From: Scalesia atractyloides | Taxonomy: Eukaryota; Streptophyta; Magnoliopsida; Asterales; Asteraceae | Length of the DNA stretch: 64,000 bases | NCBI GenBank assembly: GCA_947069175.1 | Contig: CAMTDV010000012.1 | Coordinates: 39,960,341 to 40,024,340 of the forward strand | Direction: 5' to 3' | In this document: positions 33,934-45,292 of the stretch, piece after piece | Layout of the letters: the number at the start of each line of letters is the position of its first letter | Position numbering within the stretch: the first letter of the stretch is position 1 | The notes under the pieces: model-generated | What the model was told of the DNA's origin: nothing | The model's input: the letters and a program-made list of their open reading frames with translations, nothing else | Databases searched by the model: none | Program-made: the position numbers and the translations under genes

Positions 33934-34620
33934 AGCATTGACAAGTCGTTTCTCCATGAAAGTGACAAATTTCTTTATCAAACCAACAGTTTCACTCTTT
34001 TTTCCAAGAAAAACACCCAAGTGAAGCGAGGGAAATAATTAGTGATGACTAAGCAATAAGCCTTTCCCCAATGCTAAGCACATTTACAAGACCTAAGAGA
34101 TTCATGTGAAGTAGTTCAAGAATTTTAGACATCGTCCGCACGAGCTTGGATTTGTGAGGCTTACAATGCTGTTTCCACGAGCACATGATTCACATTGCTC
34201 GATTTGCATCAAATCCTTGATGGGTTAGTTTCTTACTAAACCTCCTTTTGCCAATCGATTCAGATTCTTCATGTTCAAAGATCAAGCCGTTTGATGCCAC
34301 AACATTGCATCATGTTCTGCAATTTTAGAGAACAAACAAGTAACTTGATCTGTAGCAGCCTTATTCATATCCATCACATAAGCATTTCCTTGCCGTTCAG
34401 CTTCAATCAAGAACCAATCTTCGGGTATAACGATCTTGGCTTCGAAACTACGCATTCGCTTTTGGTGAAGAGAACTTCTAAGCCTTTGTCGCCCATTTGA
34501 GACACACTAAGAAGATTGTGTTTGAGTTAAGGAACATAATTGACATCTGAGAAGCCGAGGACACCGTTTCTGACTGTACCCTTCATAGTAATTCTTCCAG
34601 TTTCTCCTCCTTCAAAGTTG
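33934..34620 (-). pseudogene. C2 gag-pre-integrase and integrase N-terminal part
   Basis: On the minus strand LWHQTA..NMKNLNRLAKGGLVRN (about 34230-34320) and QCESCARGNS are the zinc-binding HHCC region that opens copia integrase. KKSETVGLIKKFVTFMEKR (about 33945-34000) is the beginning of the catalytic core. A frameshift and a stop interrupt the reading. The G2 LTR follows. Confidence 0.78.
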
Positions 34621-35215
34621 ATAAATCCGTCGTCGAAGATTTTAATGTCATGTTCAACTGGAGATGTCTCCTGTCATGTGTCTAGAACAACCGTTGTCGA
34701 CAAACCAAAGTCTGATAACAGCTCTCCCGTAGCTATTCCTACACACATAACGAGATTAGTGAGAAACTGCAACCCAGACCATATTCGACCAGGGTCGATC
34801 ATCTTTCTTTGTTCACGAAACTCACGAAATATCATATAGCTTTTAATAGAGTTTGAGGTTTGAGAGGAAGAAGATGTAGAATTTGATGATTGTGAACACT
34901 AAGACTGAGATCTAGCAAGTATTTCGGGTTTCCAGATTTTTGAATCGGAGTTGTTTGAAACAAATTTAGTTGATGTTTGTTTAGTTTCTTGGACTGATTT
35001 TGGAAACCATTTGTTTTTAAAGACTTTTGATTGACTTTCTTTTCTAGCTTCCAATCTCTATCAGAGTGCTTGGCTCGAGTGAATTGATGTCCATGATGTC
35101 GATAGTGTGAAGCCATCTGATGATAAGGTGTTCCTAGAATGGTAAGACATAAGAGGTCGATGAACACATTTTCTAGCTATGTGCCCCAGAATTCCATAAT
35201 TGAAACAAGTTTGCC
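34621..35215 (-). pseudogene. C2 aspartic protease region and gag-pol linker
   Basis: On the minus strand the motif WFVDNGCSRHMTGD (about 34670-34715) is the copia protease active site, where DSG or DTG is usual; here Ser is replaced by Asn. Downstream comes GFINFEGGETGRITMKGTVR. Upstream complement(34832..35167) is a basic, Ser/Asn-rich linker preceded by CFNYGILGHIARKC-like knuckle remnants (second Cys changed to Tyr). The protease would have cut the polyprotein; the changed active site and broken frame make activity unlikely. Confidence 0.75.
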
Positions 35216-37626
35216 TTTTCGAGAAAAAGAAATTTAGTTCTACTTGTGTTATTCAGGGGAGCTGATTGGATCTCTTCTTTCCACTACGTGCGATTTCTTG
35301 TGTGCATATTTACTTTGTTAAAAAAACCTACTCACAATCATCATCAAATAGTGACTATCTATACTTTAACCTTCAACTTAGGTTCAGTTAGCTTTTGAGG
35401 TGTGTTTTTCTTTTGATTTTTATAACATCATCTAAGAAGATTTCCTTTTGAGTTTTCTTTTTGTACTGTTTTCTGGGTTTTTTTATCGCTTTTTCTTTGT
35501 AGGAGTGGATCCTGTAGGCCTAGTCTCATTTGAAACCTTTTCTTAAGAAACTGATCTTTTGGAGATGACTGGGTTAGTTTCTTTAGAAACCTTTCATTCG
35601 ACACAAAGCTTTCAAAATCATCTAATTCTTTTTTACCAGATGATGAGCAATTTTCATCAATAATTTGACTAACATAAACACCTTGTTCATTATCTTGTTA
35701 ACTAGAATCTTTAGTTTTAACCATAGACTTATCAGACAACTCCTGTTTATCAACAATTTCATTCACACAATCCAGCAAAATAATATTTTCAACTTCTTAA
35801 TGTTTAGAGAGTTCTGAAGCATCAGCTGAGATTTCAGGCATACTAGAATAGTTGTCTGAGTCACTCGAAACAAATGTTTCAGATTCATCACTATGTCAAC
35901 CCTCTGAGCACACAATCGGAATAAAGATCCCTGTTTAAATTTAGGTTTTAACATCCAAAATCGTCACATGATATATTACTATTCATGTTTCATAAAGTAA
36001 TATCTAAAATTACATCATTGATGGTCCACCATCTGACCTCTCAATATACAAGAAAATATAACCAAATAATAAATATCCAAGCATCAAAAGTTTGATTTTC
36101 TAAGCATTCCTCTGATGAGTTTTCTATCCTTTCAGTCTAAGTTTCAACTAATCATTTAAGGATTTGTGTATGTTTTTAATAAAACAGGTGCTTTTAAAAA
36201 TTTAGTATTAGGTTCTTGTTTAATTTCTCATGGAAAATATTGTTTGCATACATTTTCATAATGCTAGCAAATGTAAATAACAAGCATTCTAAATACAAAA
36301 ATAAATGCCAGAACCTTATACAATTAACTACTTTTTTACCTTAAAACCATTACATTGCATAAATAAACAACACTTGCTTGAATATAAACTTAATTACAAC
36401 TGATATTTGTTGATCACTTTCTAGTGAAAGGTTAGCCAGACGCCACAGATTAAATTTAATTTTTAACATGTTAATCTTTTTGGAATAAGGCCTCAAATTC
36501 ATCAATGGAGCTGAGTTATGTCCTTCTTTAATGATCATATTCAATAGGAAACTTTATGCTTCGAAAACTGATTATTAGACATGGCCTGTGAATCTTGACT
36601 AGAGAAATCTCATAAATAATATCTAACAATGCGGACACAAAGATGTTTACTGTAGAAGAGTCATTTTGTTCCTGTTTGATTAAATTGGATTCACATTGAT
36701 TTAAATTATTTGTAAGACACTATACCCCCCAAAAACGTGATTAATGGAAATTTAAGTTTCCTCCTTAGTGTCTTCGATTGTTGATATGAGAGCTCGAGTT
36801 GAAGGTTTGAAGCAATGAACAAGAATAACTTTACCTTCAAAATACTAATTAGTAAATGTAGTAGTCATTAACATAAGGTTTTTCTTGATATTGTTGAAGT
36901 GTGTATGGCATTTTGTAGATCTTATTTTTCAGGGATTTGAATGTTTGTACATTGGATAGAATACTTTAAAATTTTAACAGAGATGCTTTACATAGCGTTG
37001 ATGCACCGTCTTTGATGTTTTACCCCCGGATTTTTATTAGTAAAAAGTATGGTCGGGCAGGGGTCAACTCGAGAAAGCACGTGCATGCCTGCTTAAGCAT
37101 AGTGTCTACCGAACTAACTTTTTATTATTTTGTCAAATACTAATTGGTTTATCTCAAAATTATGATATTCTGAATAAGGATTTTAACTAAAAACCCGTGC
37201 GTGTAACAGGTTTCTAAGCAGTGGGTGGCCTGGTGTTTAAGGTGAGACAAGTCTACGCTATGTTGTCTCTGAGTTAATAACTTGTGTTATCACTAAAACA
37301 ACTTTGGAAATGGTTCCGATATCCGTAGAACTATAAAACATTTTGATTACTGAGCATAGGCGTGTTGGACTGAATCGCGGCGTAGCAATATTGAATCGTT
37401 TCAGTCTCTTTGTCTAGATTGTAATTACCATTTAATTAATCTATCAACTTGATACTTCATACTTCTTGTCCTATTACACAGACATCAACATTGCTTTTTG
37501 ATAGTTTCAAATTCGATTAATCCCATATGTATAGTTGAAGGTGATGCAACACTTTTTGGAGATAGTTATACGGAACATGTCGTTTAGTTCTTCACAATCT
37601 CCCGTAAATGGATTGACGGACTGAAC
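35216..37626 (-). pseudogene. C2 gag C-terminal region, left (eroded) copy
   Basis: The stretch from about 35880 to 37626 aligns with 45478-47540, a second copy of the same gag region on the far side of G1. The landmarks ATTCCTCTGATxAGTTTTC, CTTTCTAGTGA and GAGCTGAGTTATGTC fall in the same order in both. The left copy is shorter, with many small deletions, and reads no protein of length. It ends abruptly at 37626 in GGACTGAACTG, where the truncated G1 LTR begins. Confidence 0.6.
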
Positions 37627-38515
37627 TGTGAGCTTCCTTTTCGGGTCAATTCCATGTTAGATGTTTTCATGAAAGTGGGGTACTAAACAAGGATTAACAG
37701 AAGTTTTGAATGTTCATACCGATTCACCGCGTGAGATTGGAAATTCCAGAAGTTTTCCGGCGAGAGCTGAATATTCCGGCTATGTCGTCTGGGATTGATT
37801 CTGATTGTTGGTTTGAAGTTAGTAACAGTCTAACAACGGATTGAAACAGAAATAGTCGAGGTATTTACCGTATTAATGAAGGTCTCGGTTTTCCGGCGAC
37901 TTGCAGAGATTTTCCGGCGAGTTCAAAAAGCTTTTCCGACGAACTGAAAGTATAGCGAAAGTGAAATTGAAGGTTATGCGGATGATTTTGAGTCGAGAGA
38001 GGAAGCAATTGTTGGCGTAATTTAGAAATTGAATATCTTCGGTTATAAAAAACCGAACATCACCAAAATTTAAGTTAATTCAAGACTGAATTGATTAGGA
38101 TCGTCGGTGCATCGGTTATAATCCAGAATCCGCGATCTCTCGAACGTTTTGGACGGTTGAAAGCCGATTACGGTTTCAGTTTGGCGCAACAGGTTGATTC
38201 ATGGTTGTTCATAAGTTTTAATTGTTCCCTAAATCTTACAAAAACATCAAGTGGCGGAGTGGTTGAATGTGTGTGTGTTAAGACTTTGGGGTTCAACCCG
38301 GCTGACCCGGGTTCGAGTCCCGGCATCAGTATCTTATTTTTATTTCATTATTTTTTAATAGATTTTCAATTATAAATTTTATATTCTAATATACTTATTA
38401 ATTATGTACCGTTTAAAATTAATTTGAGCATTAGATATGTAACGAAATTTTTAACTGGTTGTTCGGTTAATAAACGAAGCGGGTTTGTTTAACCCAGTTT
38501 TTTACGGATGTTACA
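37627..38515 (-). repeat. G1 3' LTR, truncated
   Basis: The 889 bp match 44584-45477 almost base for base. The remaining 1.8 kb of the LTR, including modules T1-T3, is missing. The join to C2 sequence occurs at the TGTGAGCTTCC word. Confidence 0.85.
38248..38329 (+). other. tRNA-like module T4 (G1 3' LTR)
   Basis: TGGCGGAGTGGTTGAATG resembles a tRNA-Ser/Leu A box. The T-arm CCGGGTTCGAGTCCCGG has a perfect 5-bp stem. A possible long variable arm (GGGGTTCAACCC) sits between them, as in class II tRNAs. The acceptor ends do not pair. Confidence 0.74.
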
Positions 38516-38535
38516 ATATTCCCTACTTTTAGAAA
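38516..38535 (-). promoter_or_regulatory. G1 polypurine tract
   Basis: AAAAGTAGGGAATAT on the minus strand directly precedes the LTR start TGTAACATCC. Confidence 0.65.
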
Positions 38536-39089
38536 TTTCGTCCGAAATTTAAGTTGTAGTGGTAACAGGAAAAAGATGCGAGTATTTTTCGCGCATTGAG
38601 TCTTCACGTTCCTAAGTAAACTCAGATCCTCATTTCGACTCCCAGCGTACCCTAACCAATTGGAATACGACTCTGTCTTAAACGTTTTTCTCCGAAGTCC
38701 ATGATCACTACTAGTCTTTCAATAAAATGCATAGATTCATCAATCTGAATATCTTCCGGAGGAATATGGAGGTTTTCACCGGCGAGGCACTTCTTTAAGT
38801 TTGACACGTGGAACGTAGGGTGAATTTTGTTGAGTTCTTCTGGTAGGTCAAGCTTGTATGCTACAGGTCCTACTCTTTCGACTATCTTGAAAGATCCTAC
38901 GTAGCGTGGTGCTAGCTTGCCCTTCTGGCCAAAACGAGCTATTCCCTTCCACGGTGATACTTTTAAAAGTACATGATCACCAATGTTAAACTCCTAAGGC
39001 TTTCGTCGTTTATCTGCATAACTCTTTTGACGGCGTTGAGCCGTTAGGAGATTGTTTCGAATTTGATGGATCTTGTCTGTGGTTTCTTG
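38536..39089 (-). pseudogene. G1 integrase C-terminal region, chromodomain-like end
   Basis: On the minus strand the frame reads RRKP, FNIGDHVLLKVSPWKGI, LAPRYVGSFKIVERVGPVAY and HPTFHVSNLKKCLAG, then HFIERLVVIMDFGEKRLRQS. This is the GPY/F module and the start of the chromodomain-type tail seen in plant chromoviruses such as the Tekay/Del group. A stop codon lies after RKP and the end is eroded. Such tails are thought to guide integration by binding chromatin. Confidence 0.75.
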
Positions 39090-40013
39090 AATCAATTCTA
39101 GACCGGTAATATGAGCTTCTCCAATTTCGTGCCAACATACTGGAGATCGGCATTTACGACCATATAAACTTCAAAAGGTGCCATGCCGATACTTGAATGA
39201 TAGCTGTTGTTGTACGAAAATTCAACTAATGGTAGATGAGCGTCCCAATTTCCCTTGAAGTCTATGACACATGCTCGAAGCATATCTTCAAGAGTTTGAA
39301 TGGTGCGTTCAGATTGTCCATCAGTTTGAGGATGATAAGCGGTGCTGAGATCTAATCGCGTACCCAAAGCGGCTTGTACTGCTTGCCATGTTCGTGAAGT
39401 GAAACGACCATCACGATCTGAAATAATGCTTAACGGTACACCATGTCGGCTTACGATTTCGCTGATATAAATACGAGCTAGTTTTTCGTTCTTGAAATCT
39501 TCGCGGATAGGAATAAAGTGAGCTGATTTTGTAAGACGATCAATGATTACTCATATAGTGTCATACCCACCAGAAGTGCGAGGTAACCCGGTCATGAAGT
39601 CCATGGTTATGTTTTCCCACATCCATACAGATATTTCAGGTTGGACCAGAAGTCCTGAGGGTCTTTGATGTTCAGCTTTTATTTTGGAACATGAAAGGCA
39701 CTTGGAAACAAAATCAGTAATATCCTTTTTCATTCCAGGCCACCAGTAGGTGTATCGAAGGTCTTGATACATCTTGTCGGCTCCTGGGTGTATAGAATAT
39801 CGTGTTTTGTGCGCCACATTCATAAGAAAATCACGAAGGTTATTGTGGTCAGGAATCCATATGCGATCTAGACAGTATAGAATACCGTCGGATTTAGTTT
39901 CAATTTTTTTGTTTAGCTCCACAGACGGCTCCTTGCGTACGTCTCTTTTCTGTTACTGAAACATGCTGGCTTCTCGGATTTGATCTTTGATGTTGCTTAC
40001 GATTTTATGCATA
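39090..40013 (-). pseudogene. G1 integrase (zinc finger and DDE core), broken
   Basis: Complement(39551..39922) holds the HHCC zinc finger (H..H in AHKTRYSIHPG and CLSCSK), then WENITMDFMTGLP with the first catalytic Asp. Around 39400-39440 SIISDRDGRFTS supplies the second Asp, and complement(39098..39367) gives AYHPQTDGQSERTIQTLED with the catalytic Glu. One stop (GYDTI*VIIDR) and possibly one more break the frame, but all three catalytic residues are visible. It inserts element DNA into the chromosome. The N-terminal linker (HKIVSNIKDQIREA, about 39970-40013) is the junction with lost RNase H. Confidence 0.85.
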
Positions 40014-40591
40014 ATAGTTTTGAGGGAACTGATACGTTTGTAATGATAAGGTATGTATCATAAAACAAAAACTTCAACCATAACGATATTTAAACCTACA
40101 CTGAACTTTTCATAACCTCCTGGTAATGCTTTTGATCCTTTGCCAAGAATACTTATATATAGGAAGTATCAGCGGCGTATCCACCATATTCTTGTCAAAT
40201 TTTCGTTGGCTTTATCAGTAAATCATGATCAGTTCTGTGTGACTCTAAAACATAAACAACACAACGAACAAAACTTGAGTCTCAATTCTGAAATGATACA
40301 TGACTAAATGATGACAGTACCTCTCTCGTTGGTTATGATGAAGGGGTCAGTCTATGTAAAGTGTGACACAACCCAACTTCTTTAAATGATGAGATTGAGA
40401 TACGTCGAGATGTATGATGATATGAATGTTAAATCAATGAGTATAAAACAAAACTGTAATATCAAATCGCATTAAAATTCTTGGATACATAATTTCCAAA
40501 TTTTACAACTGGGATACGGAAAGATTGAGATAACATAAAGAAAACATTAAAACTAGACGATTGGAGTTGAGTCTTGATTCTTGGTGAGGAA
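40014..40591 (-). other. Non-coding stretch in place of G1 protease-RT-RNase H
   Basis: The stretch sits exactly between the gag stop and the RNase H-integrase linker. It has no coding motif in any frame. I cannot tell whether it is an acquired filler or a non-coding family-specific block. Confidence 0.6.
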
Positions 40592-41960
40592 AAACTAGTT
40601 GGGTGATTCGTTTGGGCTGTTATTATTTTCAACAGTATTGGCGTTGATGTTGTAAGCTCTTCCTCTTGCAGGTGGTGGAGCTTGGTTAGCTTGATTCACC
40701 GGATTTGCTTGAGCTTGGGCATGAATGATGTTCACCAAATGTGGACAAGTGTTTCTAAAGTGGTTTGGGTCTCCACAGTTGTAACAAGCCCGCATAGGTT
40801 GCACCATGGGATAGTTGGGTTGGTAGTATGATTGGGCTAAATGTTGGGTAGGTGGTAGTAGTAGGGGTTGTTGGGCTTGACCCATTATTTGTTGGTGGGT
40901 TTGGGTTGAAGGCTGGTGGCGGTTCGTTCGCTGAGGTATGCGACAGGTTTGAACAGTATGACCTGCGCGACCACAGCCGGTGCAATGTTGGCAGGGATGA
41001 TCAGGAAAGTGATGGTATTGGCAACGGTTGCATTTTGGTAATGGGCCGGAGTATGGCTTTTTATATGGTGCAGGTGAGGGGGCAACTTGAGTGATGGGTG
41101 CAGCAGGGATAGGGAAATTTGTTTGTGTGACAGCAAAGTTCCTGGTGTTTTGATTCCTTTTACCAGTAAACTTCGAAGAGGAACCAGAATGGTTTGAAGT
41201 TTGAGCCTCAATGGGGCTTTCTTTTTCTCCTCTTTGAATTTACCGTTCTGAATGCGATTTTCGGTAAGTTCGGTAGCTACTTCCATTGCGGCTTCAAGTG
41301 TCGCAGGCGAAGTGCTTAGAACTGAGTCTTGAATTTTTGAGGGGAGGCCTCGAATGTAGTGTTCCACCAAGCGGTACACTGGTGTGAACAAGTTGGGGAC
41401 ATTTGGTTCAAATCTAGAATCCTTTTGTTGTAGGAAGTATGATCTCCTTCCTTTTGTTTTAACGAGTGGAGTTCATCTTCCAAGTTCTTGATTTCGCTTC
41501 TTGGACAAAAGCGCCTTGTCATTATTTCCCTTAACTCTTCCATGTTAAGGCCATAGCATCTTCGACTCATCTCTTACCCTTCTCTGTGTTCCACCAGGTC
41601 AGGGCTACTCCAAATATTCTCCCGGTTGAGTAACGTACCTTGCGATCCTCGGGACAATCGCAATTGAGGAAAGTGTTTTCCATTTCCTCAAACTAGTGGA
41701 GGAGAGCAGTGACACCTTCGGTCCCTTCAAATTTCGGGGGATCACAAGACTTGAAGTGTTTGTAAGAGCACTTTTTGGAGGGAGAGTTGTCGACGTTCTG
41801 GTCCTCTTGATGGGGAGGATTGTTGGGATTTGCGGCGAGAGCTTGTTGGACTTGAACTACAATGTCAGGAAGTACCGCAGCCATTTGTTTTGCGATTTGA
41901 GTGGCCAAGCGTTCGTGTGACCTTCCTGATTTTCTACCCCCTCGTCATTGTCTAGTCGAC
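40592..41960 (-). pseudogene. G1 gag with two zinc knuckles, broken
   Basis: On the minus strand the N-terminal part reads AKQMAAVLPDIVVQVQQAL and the capsid core CDPPKFEGTEGVTALLHWFE, CPEDRKVRYSTG and ALTWWN, typical of Ty3/gypsy retrotransposon gag. After several frameshifts come two CCHC knuckles: CTGCGRAGHTVQTC (about 40940-40990) and CYNCGDPNHFRNTC (about 40750-40790), both with all four ligands. A Gln/Pro/Asn-rich spacer lies between them. It ends at a stop at 40595. Despite the young LTRs this gag is already interrupted, so either the copies decayed since insertion or packaging was supplied in trans. Confidence 0.8.
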
Positions 41961-42760
41961 ATCTACAGGAACATACATAAGAAGATTGTGAGTTTATGGA
42001 GTCTTTTTAGGTGTCATGTGTCTTAAAGAAAATGGAAATAACATAAATATCAATAATGCAACTACATCCATAGGATGTCTTGGGTTTGCTCATGTTGGGC
42101 CTCAAATGTCCCCCATACCTTCACCTGTATAGTCATGTGGGCCCCCATGACTATTGGCTTGGTAGGATTCACATTAGTATTGGTGATTTAACACTCGCAT
42201 GACCCGAATGAAAACCACAAAATATGTTTACGAGATGTATGGTTGGAATGTGTCCAGGTGTAGACACAATGACAACTCAAGTGGGGTTAGCTCACACGAC
42301 GTTTGGTATAGCATGCTTTGGCCTAATAGGTACTTCGTACTCTCATCGTTAGTCCCCAGGTAGGCAAACTGGTCCTTTATTTTGGATTTATACGAATGCC
42401 AAGCCTAGACAGGACGTTCCGACTACCGGTACTTGTACCCTTCCAGTTACTACATGCCCGTCATGAGAACTCACTTTGATGAGATTTGAAAATACAAAAA
42501 TTATTGTAAAAACAATCATGAAAATGATGTGATGTGTGCTTTCATGGATATGATATGTTATGAGAATATGATTCATGATAGGTATTATATGATAATATAT
42601 ACTTATGAACATGCTTGCATAACATTGAATGTAACATTAAACATAAAACATATAAACATCATGAAATTTGGCATGCAACACACAAAATCTTAAAAATTTC
42701 TAATCAACTATAGTATAGGCTCTAAGGGTCTAATAACCTATCCTATATCCCTATAGTCAT
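41961..42760 (-). other. G1 leader between PBS and gag
   Basis: About 0.8 kb with no recognisable ORF. CATGGGGGCCCACATG-like and GGGGACATTTGAGGCC-like GC-rich patches lie around 42080-42160. Confidence 0.55.
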
Positions 42761-42761
42761 G

Positions 42762-42774
42762 GCTTTGATACCAA
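42762..42774 (-). promoter_or_regulatory. G1 primer-binding site
   Basis: TTGGTATCAAAGC on the minus strand two bases after the LTR end is the initiator-tRNA-Met PBS with one change (AAAGC for AGAGC). Confidence 0.85.
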
Positions 42775-43953
42775 TCTGTCACACCCCAACCCGCAGCGGA
42801 ATAAGAGTCGGGGCATAATTAGGTTATCACCAAAGCTCATGATATTTACTAATATGTCTCATATTTATTAAAGTCAAAATTACATTCTCAATAATCCAAA
42901 CATGTCCATACAAATACAAGGAAAAATAACCAACTAAACAATCCAAGCTCTAAACCAGTTTATTCTTCTAAGCCAATCCTATGTGTTTCTTGCTGCAGCT
43001 GGTTCACCTGTATCATGTGTAAAAATGGGGGTTTTTGGGTCAACATAAGTTGGCGAGTGAACCTTGTTAGTTAAACATTTATTATTGGTTTCTTGTTATT
43101 TTTATCAAGGAAAAATTGTGCAACAGTCATATGCGAGCAAATGTAAATAATCTAAGAATAACAATAACAATCCACAAACAATAACATACAATAACATACA
43201 TTAACATACAATAACACACCAACTTGCATGAATATATAACATGAATGAAACTGTATATGTTGGCAACGTCACGTTCACGCTCATAATGTAATGGGGAACG
43301 GACATCCTATGATAAATGTATGTACTGAAAATGATAAATGTCTGTGCGATCAAGGCTCAATCAAACGGAGCCGATCGTATGTTGGCACGCCAGGTTCACG
43401 CTCATAATGTAATGGGGAACTGCTCATCGCTCATAATTTAATGGGAGCGGCGGCCTATGAAATTGCATGTACTGAAAAAATAATAAATTAAATCTAAACA
43501 ATAACCACACAACAGATGATACAAGCTGAATACACATTTGTTCATGATATGATGTATGCACAATGATTTAAATATAATAAATGGTAAGACACATGATACA
43601 CCCCAAAAACGTGATTATAATGGGGAATTGGTAGAGATTCACTCACATTGGGTGCGTTCGGTTGGAGATGATGAGATACGCACGAGTTGGAAGGATTGAA
43701 CAACGAGAATTAACTAACCTAAATAATAACGGAAAATATAGTAAATGAGTGGATTTTATTAACAATTTAATAGGATTTTTAGATATATTTTTGTGAGTTT
43801 AAGGCTATTTCCTCTCTTTAAAAACATTATTTTTAAGCATTTTTAATTGATTTTTTAAATTAAATTAAATAAATAAAAATACAAAAATATGTTGACTTTT
43901 GCGTTGACCGTTGACCGTTTGACTGTTTGACCGGTTTTATTGTGTAAATGTAT

Positions 43954-44031
43954 GCGCCGGGCAGGACTCGAACCCGAGACCTCCCGTACACGTGCACGCA
44001 GCTCTACCAACTGAGCTACGTGTCTAACCCG
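43954..44031 (-). other. tRNA-like module T1 (G1 5' LTR)
   Basis: TAGCTCAGTTGGTAGAGC, then 23 bases, then a T-arm with B-box GGGTTCGAGTCC; four of five T-stem pairs hold. The D-arm is identical to T1 of the solo LTR, while flanking LTR sequence differs more. The anticodon and acceptor stems are not preserved. Confidence 0.75.
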
Positions 44032-44116
44032 AAATAATCCTGTTTTTAATTATATTTATATACTAATTCAGTTTATTCAAAATTCATTTATTTTTAAAAA
44101 GGATTTTAATTATCAA

Positions 44117-44200
44117 CCCGGTGCTGTCAACAGGTCTCAAACCGGGACCTGTGCTTTAACGTTACACACACTCCACCGCTGGACTGTGTGTCTAACTTGG
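44117..44200 (-). other. tRNA-like module T2 (G1 5' LTR)
   Basis: A D-arm-like AGTCCAGCGGTGGAGTG is followed by GGTTTGAGACC, a B box with one transition. The same AGTTAGACACACAG entry block as in T3 is present. Confidence 0.58.
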
Positions 44201-44283
44201 TTAATATACAGATTTTTATTATACTTAACATCTAACGGCGAAAAGGATCTGGTTCAGTTAGAAAAATAAAACATTTTATTACA

Positions 44284-44367
44284 GAGCATACGTGTGTTAA
44301 GGATCGAACTCGCGGCGTGTGATATATGTGTGCACACAGTCCACCGCTGGACTGTGTGTCTAACCCG
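44284..44367 (-). other. tRNA-like module T3 (G1 5' LTR)
   Basis: CGGGTTAGACACACAGTCC opens the module, the D-arm-like stem CAGTCCA/TGGACTG is perfect, and GAGTTCGATCC is the B box. Confidence 0.63.
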
Positions 44368-45210
44368 TTTATAATACCCATTTTAATTAATCTTAATAAC
44401 ATTCACTACTTCGTCTTCTTCGTCTATAACACAGACAACGGTTAACTAGCTGTTATTTGTTTAATTCGGTTAACGAATAATATGAACAAGTTGACAGGTG
44501 ATGAACGGAGAGGGTTTGGGGAAAGAAAGTACCGGAACAGATCGTCGTTCTCAGAACTCCGGCAAGGATCGCCGGCTCTGTTTTGTGAGCTTCCTCTGTT
44601 CGGGTCAATTACCAGTTTTGATTGATTAGTTATGAAAGTGGGGTACTAAACAAGGATTAACAGAAGTTTTGAATGTTCATACCGATTCACCGCGCGAGAT
44701 TGGAAATTCCAGAAGTTTTCCGGCGAGAGCTGAATATTCCGGCTATGTCGTCTGGGATTGATTCTGATTGTTGGTTTGAAGTTAGTAACAGTCTAACAAC
44801 GGATTGAAACAGAAATAGTCGAGGTATTTACCGTATTAATGAAGGTCTCGGTTTTCCGGCGACTTGCAGAGATTTTCCGGCGAGTTCAAAAAGCTTTTCC
44901 AACGAACTGAAAGTATAGCGAAAGTGAAATTGAAGGTTATGCGGATGATTTTGAGTCGAGAGAGGAAGCAATTGTTGGCGTAATTTAGAAATTGAATATC
45001 TTCGGTTATAAAAAACCGAACATCACCAAAATTTAAGTTAATTCAAGACTGAATTGATTAGGATCGTCGGTGCATCGGTTATAATCCAGAACCCGCGATC
45101 ACTCAAACGTTTTGGACGGTTGAAAGCCGATTACGGTTTCAGTTTGGCGCAACAGGTTGATTCATGGTTGTTCATAAGTTTGAATTGTTCCCTAAATCTT
45201 ACAAAAACAT

Positions 45211-45292
45211 CAAGTGGCAGAGTGGTGGAATGTGTGTGCGTTAAGACTTTGCGGTTCAATCCGGCAGACCCGGGTTCGAGTCCCGGCATCAG
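45211..45292 (+). other. tRNA-like module T4 (G1 5' LTR)
   Basis: TGGCAGAGTGGTGGAATG followed by T-arm CCGGGTTCGAGTCCCGG with a perfect 5-bp stem. It differs from the 3' LTR copy at several D-arm positions but not in the T-arm. Confidence 0.74.

Noticed and set aside
33772..34038. 88-codon plus-strand ORF (MCKVIFKTQ..)
   Set aside because: It spans the G2 LTR end and C2 integrase, which reads on the other strand.
38091..38375. 95-codon ORF starting MIRIVGAS, with a near-identical copy at 45054-45320
   Set aside because: Both lie in the U3 part of G1 LTRs and read through tRNA-like module T4. They are conserved because the LTRs are young, not because they encode a protein.
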